Below, piece by piece: positions 9,337-16,882 of a DNA stretch of 60,169 bases (position 1 is its first letter; the number at the start of each line of letters is the position of its first letter). The notes under the pieces were generated by a model. The model was not told the DNA's origin, ran no database searches, and saw only the letters and a program-made list of their open reading frames with translations. The stretch comes from Pseudoxanthomonas suwonensis J47 (GTDB taxonomy: Bacteria; Pseudomonadota; Gammaproteobacteria; Xanthomonadales; Xanthomonadaceae): the NCBI RefSeq assembly GCF_000513955.1, contig NZ_AZUZ01000019.1, positions 19,046 to 79,214 of the forward strand, in the 5' to 3' direction. The translations under genes and the position numbers were made by a program.

Positions 9337-11262
9337 ATGAAGATGCGCGGTATGCGGAAGATGGTCGCGTTCGCCCTGGGCTGCCTGCTGGCGGCGCCGG
9401 TGCTGGCCGCCGACTATGGCCACCACCTGCTGGGCGACCCGAAGGCGAAGACGCCCGGCAAGGTCGCGCCCGGCCTGCTGCTGATGGGCGGCGGCGACCG
9501 CAACCACGACGCGCTGCGCTGGTTCATGGACAAGGCCGGCCACGGCCACATCGTGGTCCTGCGCGCCTCGCTGGGCGGGGAGATCGGCGAGGAGTTCTAC
9601 AACGAGGTCGGCGGCATCGCCTCGGTGGAAACCTTCGTGTTCAAGGACCGCCAGGCCGCCTCCGACCCGGCGATCCTGCGCGCGCTCAGGCGTGCCGACG
9701 GCATCTTCATCGCCGGCGGCGACCAGTCGCGCTACGTGCGCTACTGGCGCGGCACCCCGGTGGCCGCGGCGCTGGACGCGCACGTGAAGGCGGGCAAGCC
9801 GCTGGGCGGCACCAGCGCCGGCCTGGCGATCCTCGGCGAGTACCTCTACGGCGCGATGGACGGCGGCAGCGTCACCAGCCCGCGCGCGCTGGCCGATCCG
9901 CTGGGCGACGAGGTCACCATCGAGACGGATTTCCTGCACCTCGACCTGCTCAGGGGCGTGGTCACCGACACCCATTTCAGCGAGCGCAACCGCCTTGGCC
10001 GGCTGGTCGCCTTCGTCGCCAGGGCCGAATCGCTGGCCGACCGCCCGCTACTCGGCCTGGGCGTGGACGAGGACGCGGCGGTGGCGGTGGACGCCGACGG
10101 CCGCGGCCGCATCTACGCCACCGCGCCGGGCGCCGGCGCCACGGTGGTCCGCGGCCGCTTCGACGCGCAGGCCGAAGACATGCCGATGCAGCAGGCGCGC
10201 TTCGAGGCGGTGGTCGCCGGCGCAGGTTCGACCCTGCACCTGCCCTCGGGCGAGGTCGAGCGTCCCGTGGCGAAGCGCGCCTACGCGGTACGCGACGGCG
10301 TGCTGGCGGCGCTGGAGCAGCCGCTGCTGGTGATCCACGCCGGCGCCGGCGTCGAGCCGGGCGACCTGACGCCTGCGGAAGAAGACGCCGCGCGCGCGGC
10401 GCTGGCCGACGCCCTGCGCGCCGGCCACGCGCAGCTGCAGGTGGGCAAGCCGGCACTGGAGGCGGTGACCGCGGCGGTGACCGTGCTGGAGGACGCGCCG
10501 ATGTTCAACGCCGCCCGCGGCGCGGTGTTCACCCACGACGGCCGCAACGAGCTGGACACCTCGATCATGGACGGCGCCAGCGGCAAGGCCGGCGCCGCGG
10601 CGGGCCTGCACCGCGTGCGCAACCCGATCACCCTGGCGCGCGCGATCATGGAAAAGTCGCGCCACGTGATGATGGTCGGCGACGGCGCAGAGATCTTCGC
10701 GAAGGAACAGGGCATCACCCTGGTCGACCCGGCGTACTTCCGCACCGAGAAGCGCTGGCAGCAGCTGCAGAAGGCGCTGCAGGACGACAGCAAGCCGCAT
10801 GCGCTGCACTCGAACGCGCCGGCCAGGGCCTACTTCGGCACCGTCGGTGCCGCGGCGCTGGACGCCGACGGGCGCCTGGCCGCCGGCACTTCCACCGGCG
10901 GCATGACCAACAAGCGCTACGGCCGCGTCGGCGACTCGCCGATCATCGGCGCCGGCACCTGGGCCGACGAGCGCTGCGCGGTGTCGGGCACCGGCTGGGG
11001 CGAGTTCTACATCCGTACCGCCGCCGCGCACGAGATCTGCGCGCGCGTGCGCCTGTCCGGCGACAGCATCGCCCGCGCCGGCGAACAGGTGATCAACGGG
11101 GTCATCCCGAAGGCCGGCGGCGACGGCGGCGCGATCGCCCTGGACGCGCAGGGCAAGGCCGCCTTCCCGTTCAACACCGGCGGCATGTACCGCGGCTGGA
11201 TCGGCGCCGACGGCGTGCCGCACGTGGCCATCTACCGCGACGACCCGCTGCCGCTGCCCTGA
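9337..11262 (+). CDS. Exported cyanophycinase / isoaspartyl peptidase fusion
   Basis: This 641-residue protein joins two hydrolases. After a signal peptide (about residues 1-25, ending VLAA), residues about 40-310 match peptidase family S51 / cyanophycinase: MGGGDRN at 50-56, AGGDQSRY at 126-133, the nucleophile elbow GGTSAG with Ser160, and DTHFSERNRLGRL at 211-223. Residues about 325-641 match plant-type asparaginase / isoaspartyl peptidase: PMFNAARGAVF at 388-398, the autoprocessing nucleophile in GTVGA (Thr502), and TSTGGMTNKR at 518-527. Known cyanophycinases cut the multi-Arg-poly-Asp polymer to beta-Asp-Arg, and isoaspartyl dipeptidases split that dipeptide. One chain could therefore finish the pathway outside the cytoplasm. 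I took the ATG at 9337, with GGAG upstream, as the start, because upstream frame sequence is antisense to the sigma gene. Substrate identity is inference. Confidence 0.88.
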   Translation: MKMRGMRKMVAFALGCLLAAPVLAADYGHHLLGDPKAKTPGKVAPGLLLMGGGDRNHDALRWFMDKAGHGHIVVLRASLGGEIGEEFYNEVGGIASVETFVFKDRQAASDPAILRALRRADGIFIAGGDQSRYVRYWRGTPVAAALDAHVKAGKPLGGTSAGLAILGEYLYGAMDGGSVTSPRALADPLGDEVTIETDFLHLDLLRGVVTDTHFSERNRLGRLVAFVARAESLADRPLLGLGVDEDAAVAVDADGRGRIYATAPGAGATVVRGRFDAQAEDMPMQQARFEAVVAGAGSTLHLPSGEVERPVAKRAYAVRDGVLAALEQPLLVIHAGAGVEPGDLTPAEEDAARAALADALRAGHAQLQVGKPALEAVTAAVTVLEDAPMFNAARGAVFTHDGRNELDTSIMDGASGKAGAAAGLHRVRNPITLARAIMEKSRHVMMVGDGAEIFAKEQGITLVDPAYFRTEKRWQQLQKALQDDSKPHALHSNAPARAYFGTVGAAALDADGRLAAGTSTGGMTNKRYGRVGDSPIIGAGTWADERCAVSGTGWGEFYIRTAAAHEICARVRLSGDSIARAGEQVINGVIPKAGGDGGAIALDAQGKAAFPFNTGGMYRGWIGADGVPHVAIYRDDPLPLP

Positions 11263-11286
11263 GCGGCGGCGTTGCCGGCGTCCCGG

Positions 11287-11802
11287 TCACAGGCCGGGCA
11301 CGCCGGCCAGCTCGCTTTCGTAGCGCAGCAGGTCGTCCACCGAGAAGCAGCAGAACACCACCTCGTGCACCCGCTGCGCCGGGAACGCCAGCACCGTCTC
11401 CACCGCGATCGGCGCAGCCAGGTCGGGCGGGAAGCCGCACACGCCGGTGCTGATCGAGGGGAACGCCACCACCAGGCAGCCATGCGCCTCGGCCAGCACC
11501 AGGCTGTTGCGGTAGCAGGCCGCCAGCAGCCCGGCCTCGCCGGCGCCGCCGCCGCGCCAGACCGGGCCCATGGTGTGGATCACGTGCCGCGCCGGCAGGC
11601 GGTGGCCGCCGGTGATGCGGGCCTCGCCGGTGGGGCACCAGCCCAGCCCGCGGCATTCCTCGAGCAGGCCCGGGCCGGCGGCGCGGTGGATCGCGCCGTC
11701 CACCCCGCCGCCGCCCAGCAGCGAGGAATTGGCGGCGTTGACGATGGCATCCACCCGCAGGGTGGTGTTGTCGGCGGCCAGGGCCCGCAACCTCAGCGGC
11801 AT
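11287..11802 (-). CDS. Macro-domain ADP-ribose deacylase/hydrolase
   Basis: This single macro domain of 171 residues probably removes ADP-ribose or acetyl groups (O-acetyl-ADP-ribose deacetylase, YmdB type) in the cytoplasm. The signature [22 protein letters not shown] appears at about residues 19-40, with the second substrate loop [10 protein letters not shown] near residue 121. Both are intact. I chose the ATG at 11802, preceded by GGGAG, since the region up to an in-frame start at 11874 adds 24 residues without family match. It runs convergently toward the cyanophycinase fusion, with 24 bases between the stops. No nearby gene gives a specific partner. Confidence 0.9.
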   Translation of the reverse strand: MPLRLRALAADNTTLRVDAIVNAANSSLLGGGGVDGAIHRAAGPGLLEECRGLGWCPTGEARITGGHRLPARHVIHTMGPVWRGGGAGEAGLLAACYRNSLVLAEAHGCLVVAFPSISTGVCGFPPDLAAPIAVETVLAFPAQRVHEVVFCCFSVDDLLRYESELAGVPGL

Positions 11803-11980
11803 TGCCTGCAACTCCCGGGGAACGGCGTCCGCCACGTCCGCCTCCCTCCACGTGTGTCCCTCCAAGACTGCCACGGCCTCCGGGGCCCGGTGAGGCCACG
11901 TAGCCCGATCCGCCAGCGGCCACCTGAAGCGGCGATTACAGCGTTCCAGCGGTGATGCCGAGGGCGTCCGCCGCGGAAGT

Positions 11981-11986
11981 TAAAAT
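11981..11986 (+). promoter_or_regulatory. TAAAAT -10 element ahead of the frameshifted gene
   Basis: TAAAAT at 11981-11986 stands out in a GC-rich stretch. No good -35 is visible 16-18 bases upstream. It could start a transcript near 11993 for the frameshifted membrane-protein gene. Confidence 0.35.
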
Positions 11987-12096
11987 TCCGCCACTCCAAC
12001 CGCCCCGGTGCCCCGCATCCGGCCGGCGAGCACCCCGCGCAACCTCTCGCCCAGGGTTCCCGCCGTGGACAAAGAACTGACATCCTCCTGGCCCAC

Positions 12097-12748
12097 GTGG
12101 GCCGTTCCGCGCTGCTGGCGCTGATCATGGCCGCGCCCGTGGCCCTCCTGTACGCCGACATCCAGTGGCTGGGCGACAGCGTGGGCGAATGGTCGCTGGT
12201 CGAGCTGACCCAGCTGGGCTTCCTCGTCGCCACCGTCCTGGCGTTCGCCCGGGTGGCCCGCGCGCGCCCGGACGAGCGCGGCTTCGCCGTGCTGGCCGCC
12301 GGCTTCTTCGCCTCCATGCTGATCCGCGAGCTGGACGCGGTCTGGGACCTGCTCTTCCGCGGCCTGTGGTCGATCATGGTCGCCGGCGTGGCCGCCGGCA
12401 GCCTCGGCTACGCCCTGCGCCCACCGCCAGTCGACGCTGGCCGCCATCGCCCGCTTCCTGCGCTCGCGCGCCAGCACGGTGATGACCATCGGCCTGGTGC
12501 TGCTGCTGATCTACTCGCGCCTGTTCGGCATGACCGCGCTGTGGGAAGGCCTGCTGGCCGACAGCTACGTGCGCGTGGTCAAGAACGCCGCCGAGGAGTG
12601 CACGGAGCTGCTGGGCTACACCCTGGTCATGGCCTCTGCGCTCACCTACGCCGCGCAGCGGTTGCACGAGCGGCGCAAGGCGCTGGCCGGTGGCCGCGTC
12701 CAGGCCACGCAGGGTTACGCGCAGGCACGGACCCGGCTGCCGCAGTAA
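12097..12748 (+). pseudogene. Frameshifted conserved-looking membrane protein
   Basis: Two frames carry what reads as one protein. Frame one runs from about 12097 through the hydrophobic segments LLALIMAAPVALLYADI, LGFLVATVLAFARVA and LWSIMVAGVAAGSLGYALR, up to 12420. The sequence then continues sensibly one base later, from 12422 (HRQSTLAAIARFLRSRAST), into VMTIGLVLLLIYSRLFGM and ends at 12748. Deleting one C from the CCC run at 12420-12422 would restore the frame (LRHRQS). The start is uncertain. A GTG at 12065 in the other frame opens with VDKELTSSW and could mean a second shift near 12100, whereas frame one has only a GTG at 12097 and an ATG at 12127. About 220 residues with four membrane segments would result. 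Function is unknown. A sequencing error is as likely as real decay. Confidence 0.65.
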
Positions 12749-12772
12749 CGCCGCAGCCCCGGCGGGCCAGCC

Positions 12773-13000
12773 TCAGAAGCTGCGCCCGGCCGGCACTTCC
12801 TTGAGTGCGGCGATCGCCGCGGCCAGGGCATCGACTTCCTGCTCCTCGAAACCGCCGCGGACTTCCTGCTCGCAGGCGAACAGGCCCTGCTCCAGCAGGC
12901 GCAGGATGGTCTCGTGCTCGCTCCAGCCGCGGGCAACGGCCACGCGGCGGATGCGCTCGGCCAGGATCGCGTCGATGTCCTGCAGCAGCAGGTCGGTCAT
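12773..13000 (-). CDS. Small ribbon-helix-helix-like protein
   Basis: This 75-residue protein has a clear ATG at 13000. Its first 45 residues (LLLQDIDAILAERIRRVAV) follow the pattern of Arc/FitA-type ribbon-helix-helix DNA-binding antitoxins, in which a short strand carrying alternating hydrophobic residues precedes a helix with LAERI. The C-terminal half is acidic and helical. No PIN-domain toxin gene follows, so it is either an orphan regulator or a family of unknown role. It lies downstream of ampG on the same strand after 80 bases and runs convergently with the frameshifted gene. The family assignment rests on pattern only. Confidence 0.6.
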   Translation of the reverse strand: MTDLLLQDIDAILAERIRRVAVARGWSEHETILRLLEQGLFACEQEVRGGFEEQEVDALAAAIAALKEVPAGRSF

Positions 13001-13080
13001 GGCGGTCCCCTTCGGCATGGTCGACGACGGCCAAGACTGCCACGAATCGCCGGCGTCGACATGCCTTTCCACCGGCGTTT

Positions 13081-14400
13081 TCAGCCGTCCGCCGGAACCG
13101 GCGCCGCCTCGCGGATCCGCGGCCACAGCCAGGCCAGCAGCAGCAGCGTCGGCACCACGGTCAGGGCGCTGAGCAGGAAGAAGGTGCCGTACGAGCTGGC
13201 CTCCACCACGTAGCCGGAGACGCCGCCGGCGAACTTGCCCGGCAGGTTGGCCAGCGACACCATCAGCGCGAACTGGGTGGCGGTGAAGTTGCGGTCGGTC
13301 AGCGACGACATGAACGCGACCAGGGTGGTGCCGGCGAAGCCCTGGGCGACGTTGTCGGCGGTGATCGCCGCGTAGAACGCCCACAGCTCGGACGGATGCC
13401 TGGCCATCAGCAGGAAGGCCAGGTTGGACAGGGCCACGCCCAGCGCCGCCACCAGCAGCATCCGGCGGAAGCCGAACGCCGCCACGCACATGCCGCCGAG
13501 GAAGGCGCCGCCGATGCCCGCCCAGATCCCGTACAGCTTGGACACCGTGGCGATGTCGGCCTTGCTGTAACCCGAATCCAGGTAGAACGGCCCGGCCATC
13601 ACCCCGATCACCTGGTCGGGGAACTTGAACAGGCCCACGAACACCAGCAGGGCCAGGCCGAAGGCCACGCCGTTGTTGCGGAAGAAGCTGGAGAACGGCT
13701 GCCAGAACGCGCCGAGGAAATCGATCCGGCGCTGCACCGTCATCTCCGGCGCCACCGGCTCGCGGCTGAGCAGCGTGGCCAGCAGCGGCGCCAGCATCAG
13801 CGCGGCCATGCCCAGGTAGGCGATCTTCCAGCTGGCGAAGTCGGCCAGGTACAGGGCGCCGGCGCCGCCGAGGATCAGGCCGATGCGGTAACCGAGGGTG
13901 TAGGTCGCCGCCAGCGCCGCCTGCGCGTTGGCCGGCGCGATCTCGATGCGGTAGGCGTCGACCACCGAGTCCTGCGTCGCGCCGCAGAACGAGGTGAACA
14001 GCACCCAGCCCACCAGCGGCGCCACGCCCAGCTCCGGGCGCACGAAGGCCAGCGCGGCCAGGCCGGCGGCGATGCCCAGCTGCGACGCCAGCAGCCAGGA
14101 ACGGCGGCGCCCGAACACGCCCAGCGGCCGGAACACGTAGCGGTCCAGCAGCGGTGCCCACACGAACTTGAACAGGTAGAAGAAGCTGGCCAGGCTGATC
14201 AGGCCGATGCTGCCCAGGTCCAGCCCGGAATCGCGCAGGCGCGTGGAGAGGGTCATCGACGCGATCGGCAGGAACGGCAGGCCGCAGCCGAAGCCCAGCA
14301 GCGCCATGGTCAGCGCCGACGGCGTGCCGAAGGCGCGGCGGATGCCGGCCCAGCCCTTGTACTTGGTGGCCGCGCCGGCGGCCGGCTTGGCCTCGCTCAC
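13081..14400 (-). CDS. ampG: AmpG-type muropeptide permease (MFS)
   Basis: This inner-membrane major-facilitator protein of 439 residues has about 12 membrane segments. It probably imports GlcNAc-anhydroMurNAc peptides for recycling. Family features include the N-terminal GFGCGLPFL, the segment YLFKFVWAPLLDRY, GATQDSVVDAYRIE and LGYRIGLILGGAGALYLAD. The GTG start at 14400 overlaps the xthA stop as GTGA, giving four shared bases and probable translational coupling. A larger frame extending to 15117 is antisense or out-of-frame sequence over xthA and was discarded. Together with anmK it supports active cell-wall recycling. Ligand choice is inferred from family. Confidence 0.88.
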   Translation of the reverse strand: MSEAKPAAGAATKYKGWAGIRRAFGTPSALTMALLGFGCGLPFLPIASMTLSTRLRDSGLDLGSIGLISLASFFYLFKFVWAPLLDRYVFRPLGVFGRRRSWLLASQLGIAAGLAALAFVRPELGVAPLVGWVLFTSFCGATQDSVVDAYRIEIAPANAQAALAATYTLGYRIGLILGGAGALYLADFASWKIAYLGMAALMLAPLLATLLSREPVAPEMTVQRRIDFLGAFWQPFSSFFRNNGVAFGLALLVFVGLFKFPDQVIGVMAGPFYLDSGYSKADIATVSKLYGIWAGIGGAFLGGMCVAAFGFRRMLLVAALGVALSNLAFLLMARHPSELWAFYAAITADNVAQGFAGTTLVAFMSSLTDRNFTATQFALMVSLANLPGKFAGGVSGYVVEASSYGTFFLLSALTVVPTLLLLAWLWPRIREAAPVPADG

Positions 14401-15209
14401 TTGCCGGCGTCCGCGTAGTCGACGGTGAACGGCGCGTGGTCGGAGAAGCGCTGCTCGCGGTAGATCGAGCACGCCCGCGCCCGCTGGCCCAGCGCCGGGG
14501 TCGCGAACTGGTAGTCGATGCGCCACCCCACGTTGTTGGCGCGCGCGGCGCCGCGGTTGCTCCACCAGGTGTAGTCCTGGCCCTGCGGATGCAGCCTGCG
14601 ATAGGTGTCGACCCAGCCGTCCGCGCGCGGCGCCGTGCCGTCGCTGCCGCCGTCGTCGCAGAGCATGCCGTTGAGCCAGGCGCGCTCCGGCGGCAGGCAG
14701 CCGGAATTCTTCTGGTTGGAGGTCCAGTTCCTGATATCGAGACGGCTGCGCACGATGTTCCAGTCGCCGCACAGCACGTAGTCGCGGCCACTGGCCAGCC
14801 ACTCGTCGAGGATCGGCCCGAGCCACTCCATCACCTCGAACTTGTAGCCCTGGCGCAGCTCGCCCGAGGAGCCGGACGGGATGTAGAACGAGACCACGCT
14901 CAGGTTGCCGAAGCGCGCCTCGATGTAGCGCCCTTCCTCGTCGAAGTCCGGCCGGCCCAGCGCCGTGCGCACCTCGTCCGGCTCGCGCTTGGCGTAGATC
15001 GCCACGCCGCTGTAGCCCTTCCTGGTGCTGGCGTCGCGGTAGAAGCAGTGGTGGCCGTCCGGGCGGAAGCGCGGATCGGTGAGCTGGTCCTCCTGCGACT
15101 TGGTCTCCTGCAGGCACACCACGTCGGCGTCCTGGGCCTGGAGCCAGTCGAAGAAACCCTTGGTCGCGGCGGAGCGGATGCCGTTGGCGTTGAAGCTGAT
15201 GATGCGCAT
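14397..15209 (-). CDS. xthA: Exodeoxyribonuclease III
   Basis: This AP endonuclease and 3'-5' exonuclease of DNA base-excision repair is 270 residues long. The exonuclease-endonuclease-phosphatase fold is recognisable from SFNANGIRSAATKGFFDWL at the start and CLQETKSQ with the metal-binding Glu near residue 36. YCGDWN-type CGDWNI lies near residue 151, and RIDYQFATP and FSDHAPFTVDY with the catalytic Asp-His pair lie near the end. All catalytic positions look intact. It is the first gene of a minus-strand operon with ampG and lies divergently from pyrE with 120 bases between, as in many gammaproteobacteria. Confidence 0.96.
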   Translation of the reverse strand: MRIISFNANGIRSAATKGFFDWLQAQDADVVCLQETKSQEDQLTDPRFRPDGHHCFYRDASTRKGYSGVAIYAKREPDEVRTALGRPDFDEEGRYIEARFGNLSVVSFYIPSGSSGELRQGYKFEVMEWLGPILDEWLASGRDYVLCGDWNIVRSRLDIRNWTSNQKNSGCLPPERAWLNGMLCDDGGSDGTAPRADGWVDTYRRLHPQGQDYTWWSNRGAARANNVGWRIDYQFATPALGQRARACSIYREQRFSDHAPFTVDYADAGK

Positions 15210-15329
15210 GCAGGAGAACCGGTCGGACAGGCGGCTAGCCTAACCAATCCGGCAGCCCGTGAGGCCCGGCGTCCCCGCCCGGGCCGGCCAGCGGGGGTAT
15301 CCTATTGAGCCCCCTCACATTCCACCGCG

Positions 15330-15989
15330 ATGTCCGACCACCGCACCCGCTTCCTGCAGCTGGCCCTGGACGCCGACGCGCTGCGCTTCGGCGAGTTCAC
15401 CCTCAAGTCCGGACGGCTGTCCCCGTATTTCTTCAACGCCGGCCGCTTCGACGGCGGCGCCAGCCTGGCCGCGCTGGCGGCGTGCTACGCCGATGCGATC
15501 GACGCCTCCGGGGTGGAGTTCGACCTGCTGTTCGGCCCGGCCTACAAGGGCATCCCGCTGGCCACGGCGCTGGCCTGCGAGTACGCCCGCCGCGGCCGCG
15601 ACCTGCCGCTGGCGTTCAACCGCAAGGAGGCCAAGACCCATGGCGAGGGCGGCAGCCTGATCGGCGCGCCGCTGGCCGGGCGCAAGGTGCTGGTGGTGGA
15701 CGACGTGATCACCGCCGGCACGGCCATCCGCGAGGCGCTGGGGATCATCGCCGGCGCCGGCGGCAGCGTGGCCGGGATCGTGGTGGCCCTGGACCGGCAG
15801 GAGATCGCCGGCGAGCAGGACCGCCGTTCAGCCGCCCAGGCGGTGTCCGCCGAGGCCGGGGTGCCGGTGCTGGCGGTGGCCGGCCTGGCCGACCTGCTTG
15901 CATTCGCCGACGGAAAGGACACACTTTCAGCATTCCGCGCACCGCTGCAGGCCTATCGCGCCCGCTACGGCTGCGAAACCAACGGCTGA
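15330..15989 (+). CDS. pyrE: Orotate phosphoribosyltransferase
   Basis: This enzyme transfers the phosphoribosyl group of PRPP to orotate, making OMP in pyrimidine synthesis. The 219 residues show FTLKSGRLSPYFFNAG near the N terminus, FGPAYKGIPLA, FNRKEAKTHGEGG with the flexible catalytic loop, and the PRPP site VLVVDDVITAGTA at about residues 121-133. The length matches the proteobacterial homodimer. The gene is divergent from xthA, with a TATCCT element about 30 bases upstream as a possible -10. A secreted-protein gene follows on the same strand after 22 bases. Confidence 0.96.
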   Translation: MSDHRTRFLQLALDADALRFGEFTLKSGRLSPYFFNAGRFDGGASLAALAACYADAIDASGVEFDLLFGPAYKGIPLATALACEYARRGRDLPLAFNRKEAKTHGEGGSLIGAPLAGRKVLVVDDVITAGTAIREALGIIAGAGGSVAGIVVALDRQEIAGEQDRRSAAQAVSAEAGVPVLAVAGLADLLAFADGKDTLSAFRAPLQAYRARYGCETNG

Positions 15990-16011
15990 GTGACAGCGGG
16001 GGGCTGCCGTG

Positions 16012-16707
16012 ATGCCAGTAACGAAGACGTGGCGACCGCTGCTGGTCGCGCTGTTGGCCGCCGTGGCCCTGCCCGCCGCGGCGCAGGACAAGAACGCCAA
16101 GAAGAAGCTCTATTGCTGGGACCAGGACGGCAAGCGGATCTGCGCCGATTCTCTTCCGCCGGAGGCGCTGGGCGTCGCCCGCGAGGAGATCAGCTCCAGC
16201 AGCGGCATGATGCGCACCGCCGAGGTGCAGCGCGCGCTCACCGACGCCGAGCGCGCCGCCCAGGCCGAGGAAGAGGCCGTGCGCCGCACCGAGGCCGCCG
16301 CCGCCGAGACCCGGCGGCTCACCGACCAGGCCATGCTCACCTCGTTCCAGACCGAGGACGAACTGCGCCGCGTGTTCGCCGAGCGGGTCAACCTGGTCGA
16401 CAACAGCATCGCCACCACGCGCTACAACGTCACCAGCCTGCGCGAAGGCCTGGTCACCCTGCTGCGCACCGCCGGCGAGCGCGAGCTGTCCGGCAAGCCG
16501 GTGCCGGACAAGGTCGCCAACGACATCCGCGCCCGCCACGCGCAGCTGCGCTACAACACCGTCCTGCAGGCCAGCTACGAACGCCAGCGTGCCGAGCTGG
16601 ACAGCGAGATCGAGCAGACCCTGCAGCGCTACCGCGAGCTGAAGGGCATCGCCCCGGCCGCCGAAGCCACCGCGGCCACCGCCGACGCCACGCCGCCGTC
16701 GCCCTGA
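16012..16707 (+). CDS. Secreted DUF4124-like coiled-coil protein
   Basis: This 231-residue protein has a signal peptide (ALLAAVALPAAAQ, residues about 12-25). A short module YCWDQDGKRICADSLPPEA follows and resembles the DUF4124 pattern (Y-x-W-x-D-x-G, then a Pro pair). The rest is a long charged helical region (about 70-215) rich in Ala, Glu and Arg, ending in a low-complexity Ala/Thr tail. It is probably periplasmic. GGGGGG lies just upstream of the GTG-ATG start pair, and I use the ATG. It follows pyrE by 22 bases and may be co-transcribed, with a terminator after it. The role is not known to me. Confidence 0.8.
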   Translation: MPVTKTWRPLLVALLAAVALPAAAQDKNAKKKLYCWDQDGKRICADSLPPEALGVAREEISSSSGMMRTAEVQRALTDAERAAQAEEEAVRRTEAAAAETRRLTDQAMLTSFQTEDELRRVFAERVNLVDNSIATTRYNVTSLREGLVTLLRTAGERELSGKPVPDKVANDIRARHAQLRYNTVLQASYERQRAELDSEIEQTLQRYRELKGIAPAAEATAATADATPPSP

Positions 16708-16848
16708 CGGGCGACCATCGGGTTCCGCGCGGACGGGAACTCCGCCGCGCGGTTGCCTGGTCCACGCAGGAGCCGGACGCCCGCCGTTTCCACGGCTCCC
16801 GGCGGCGCGCACGGCGTACGCCGCACCCGCGTACCCGCTCGCAGTAAC

Positions 16849-16876
16849 GCGAAGGGCGGGAAAGCCCGCCCTTCGC
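16849..16876. terminator. Perfect 12-bp hairpin between convergent genes
   Basis: Positions 16849-16860 pair perfectly with 16865-16876 around AAAG. It lies 6 bases past the algC stop (minus strand) and about 140 bases past the DUF4124-like gene, so it can serve both directions. The T tract is weak. Confidence 0.7.
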
Positions 16877-16882
16877 CCGCAC

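Noticed and set aside
12773-14791. A 672-residue fusion of the small RHH-like protein with a long upstream part
   Set aside because: The upstream part is an off-frame reading of ampG and xthA. Only the last 75 residues look like a real protein, starting at ATG 13000.
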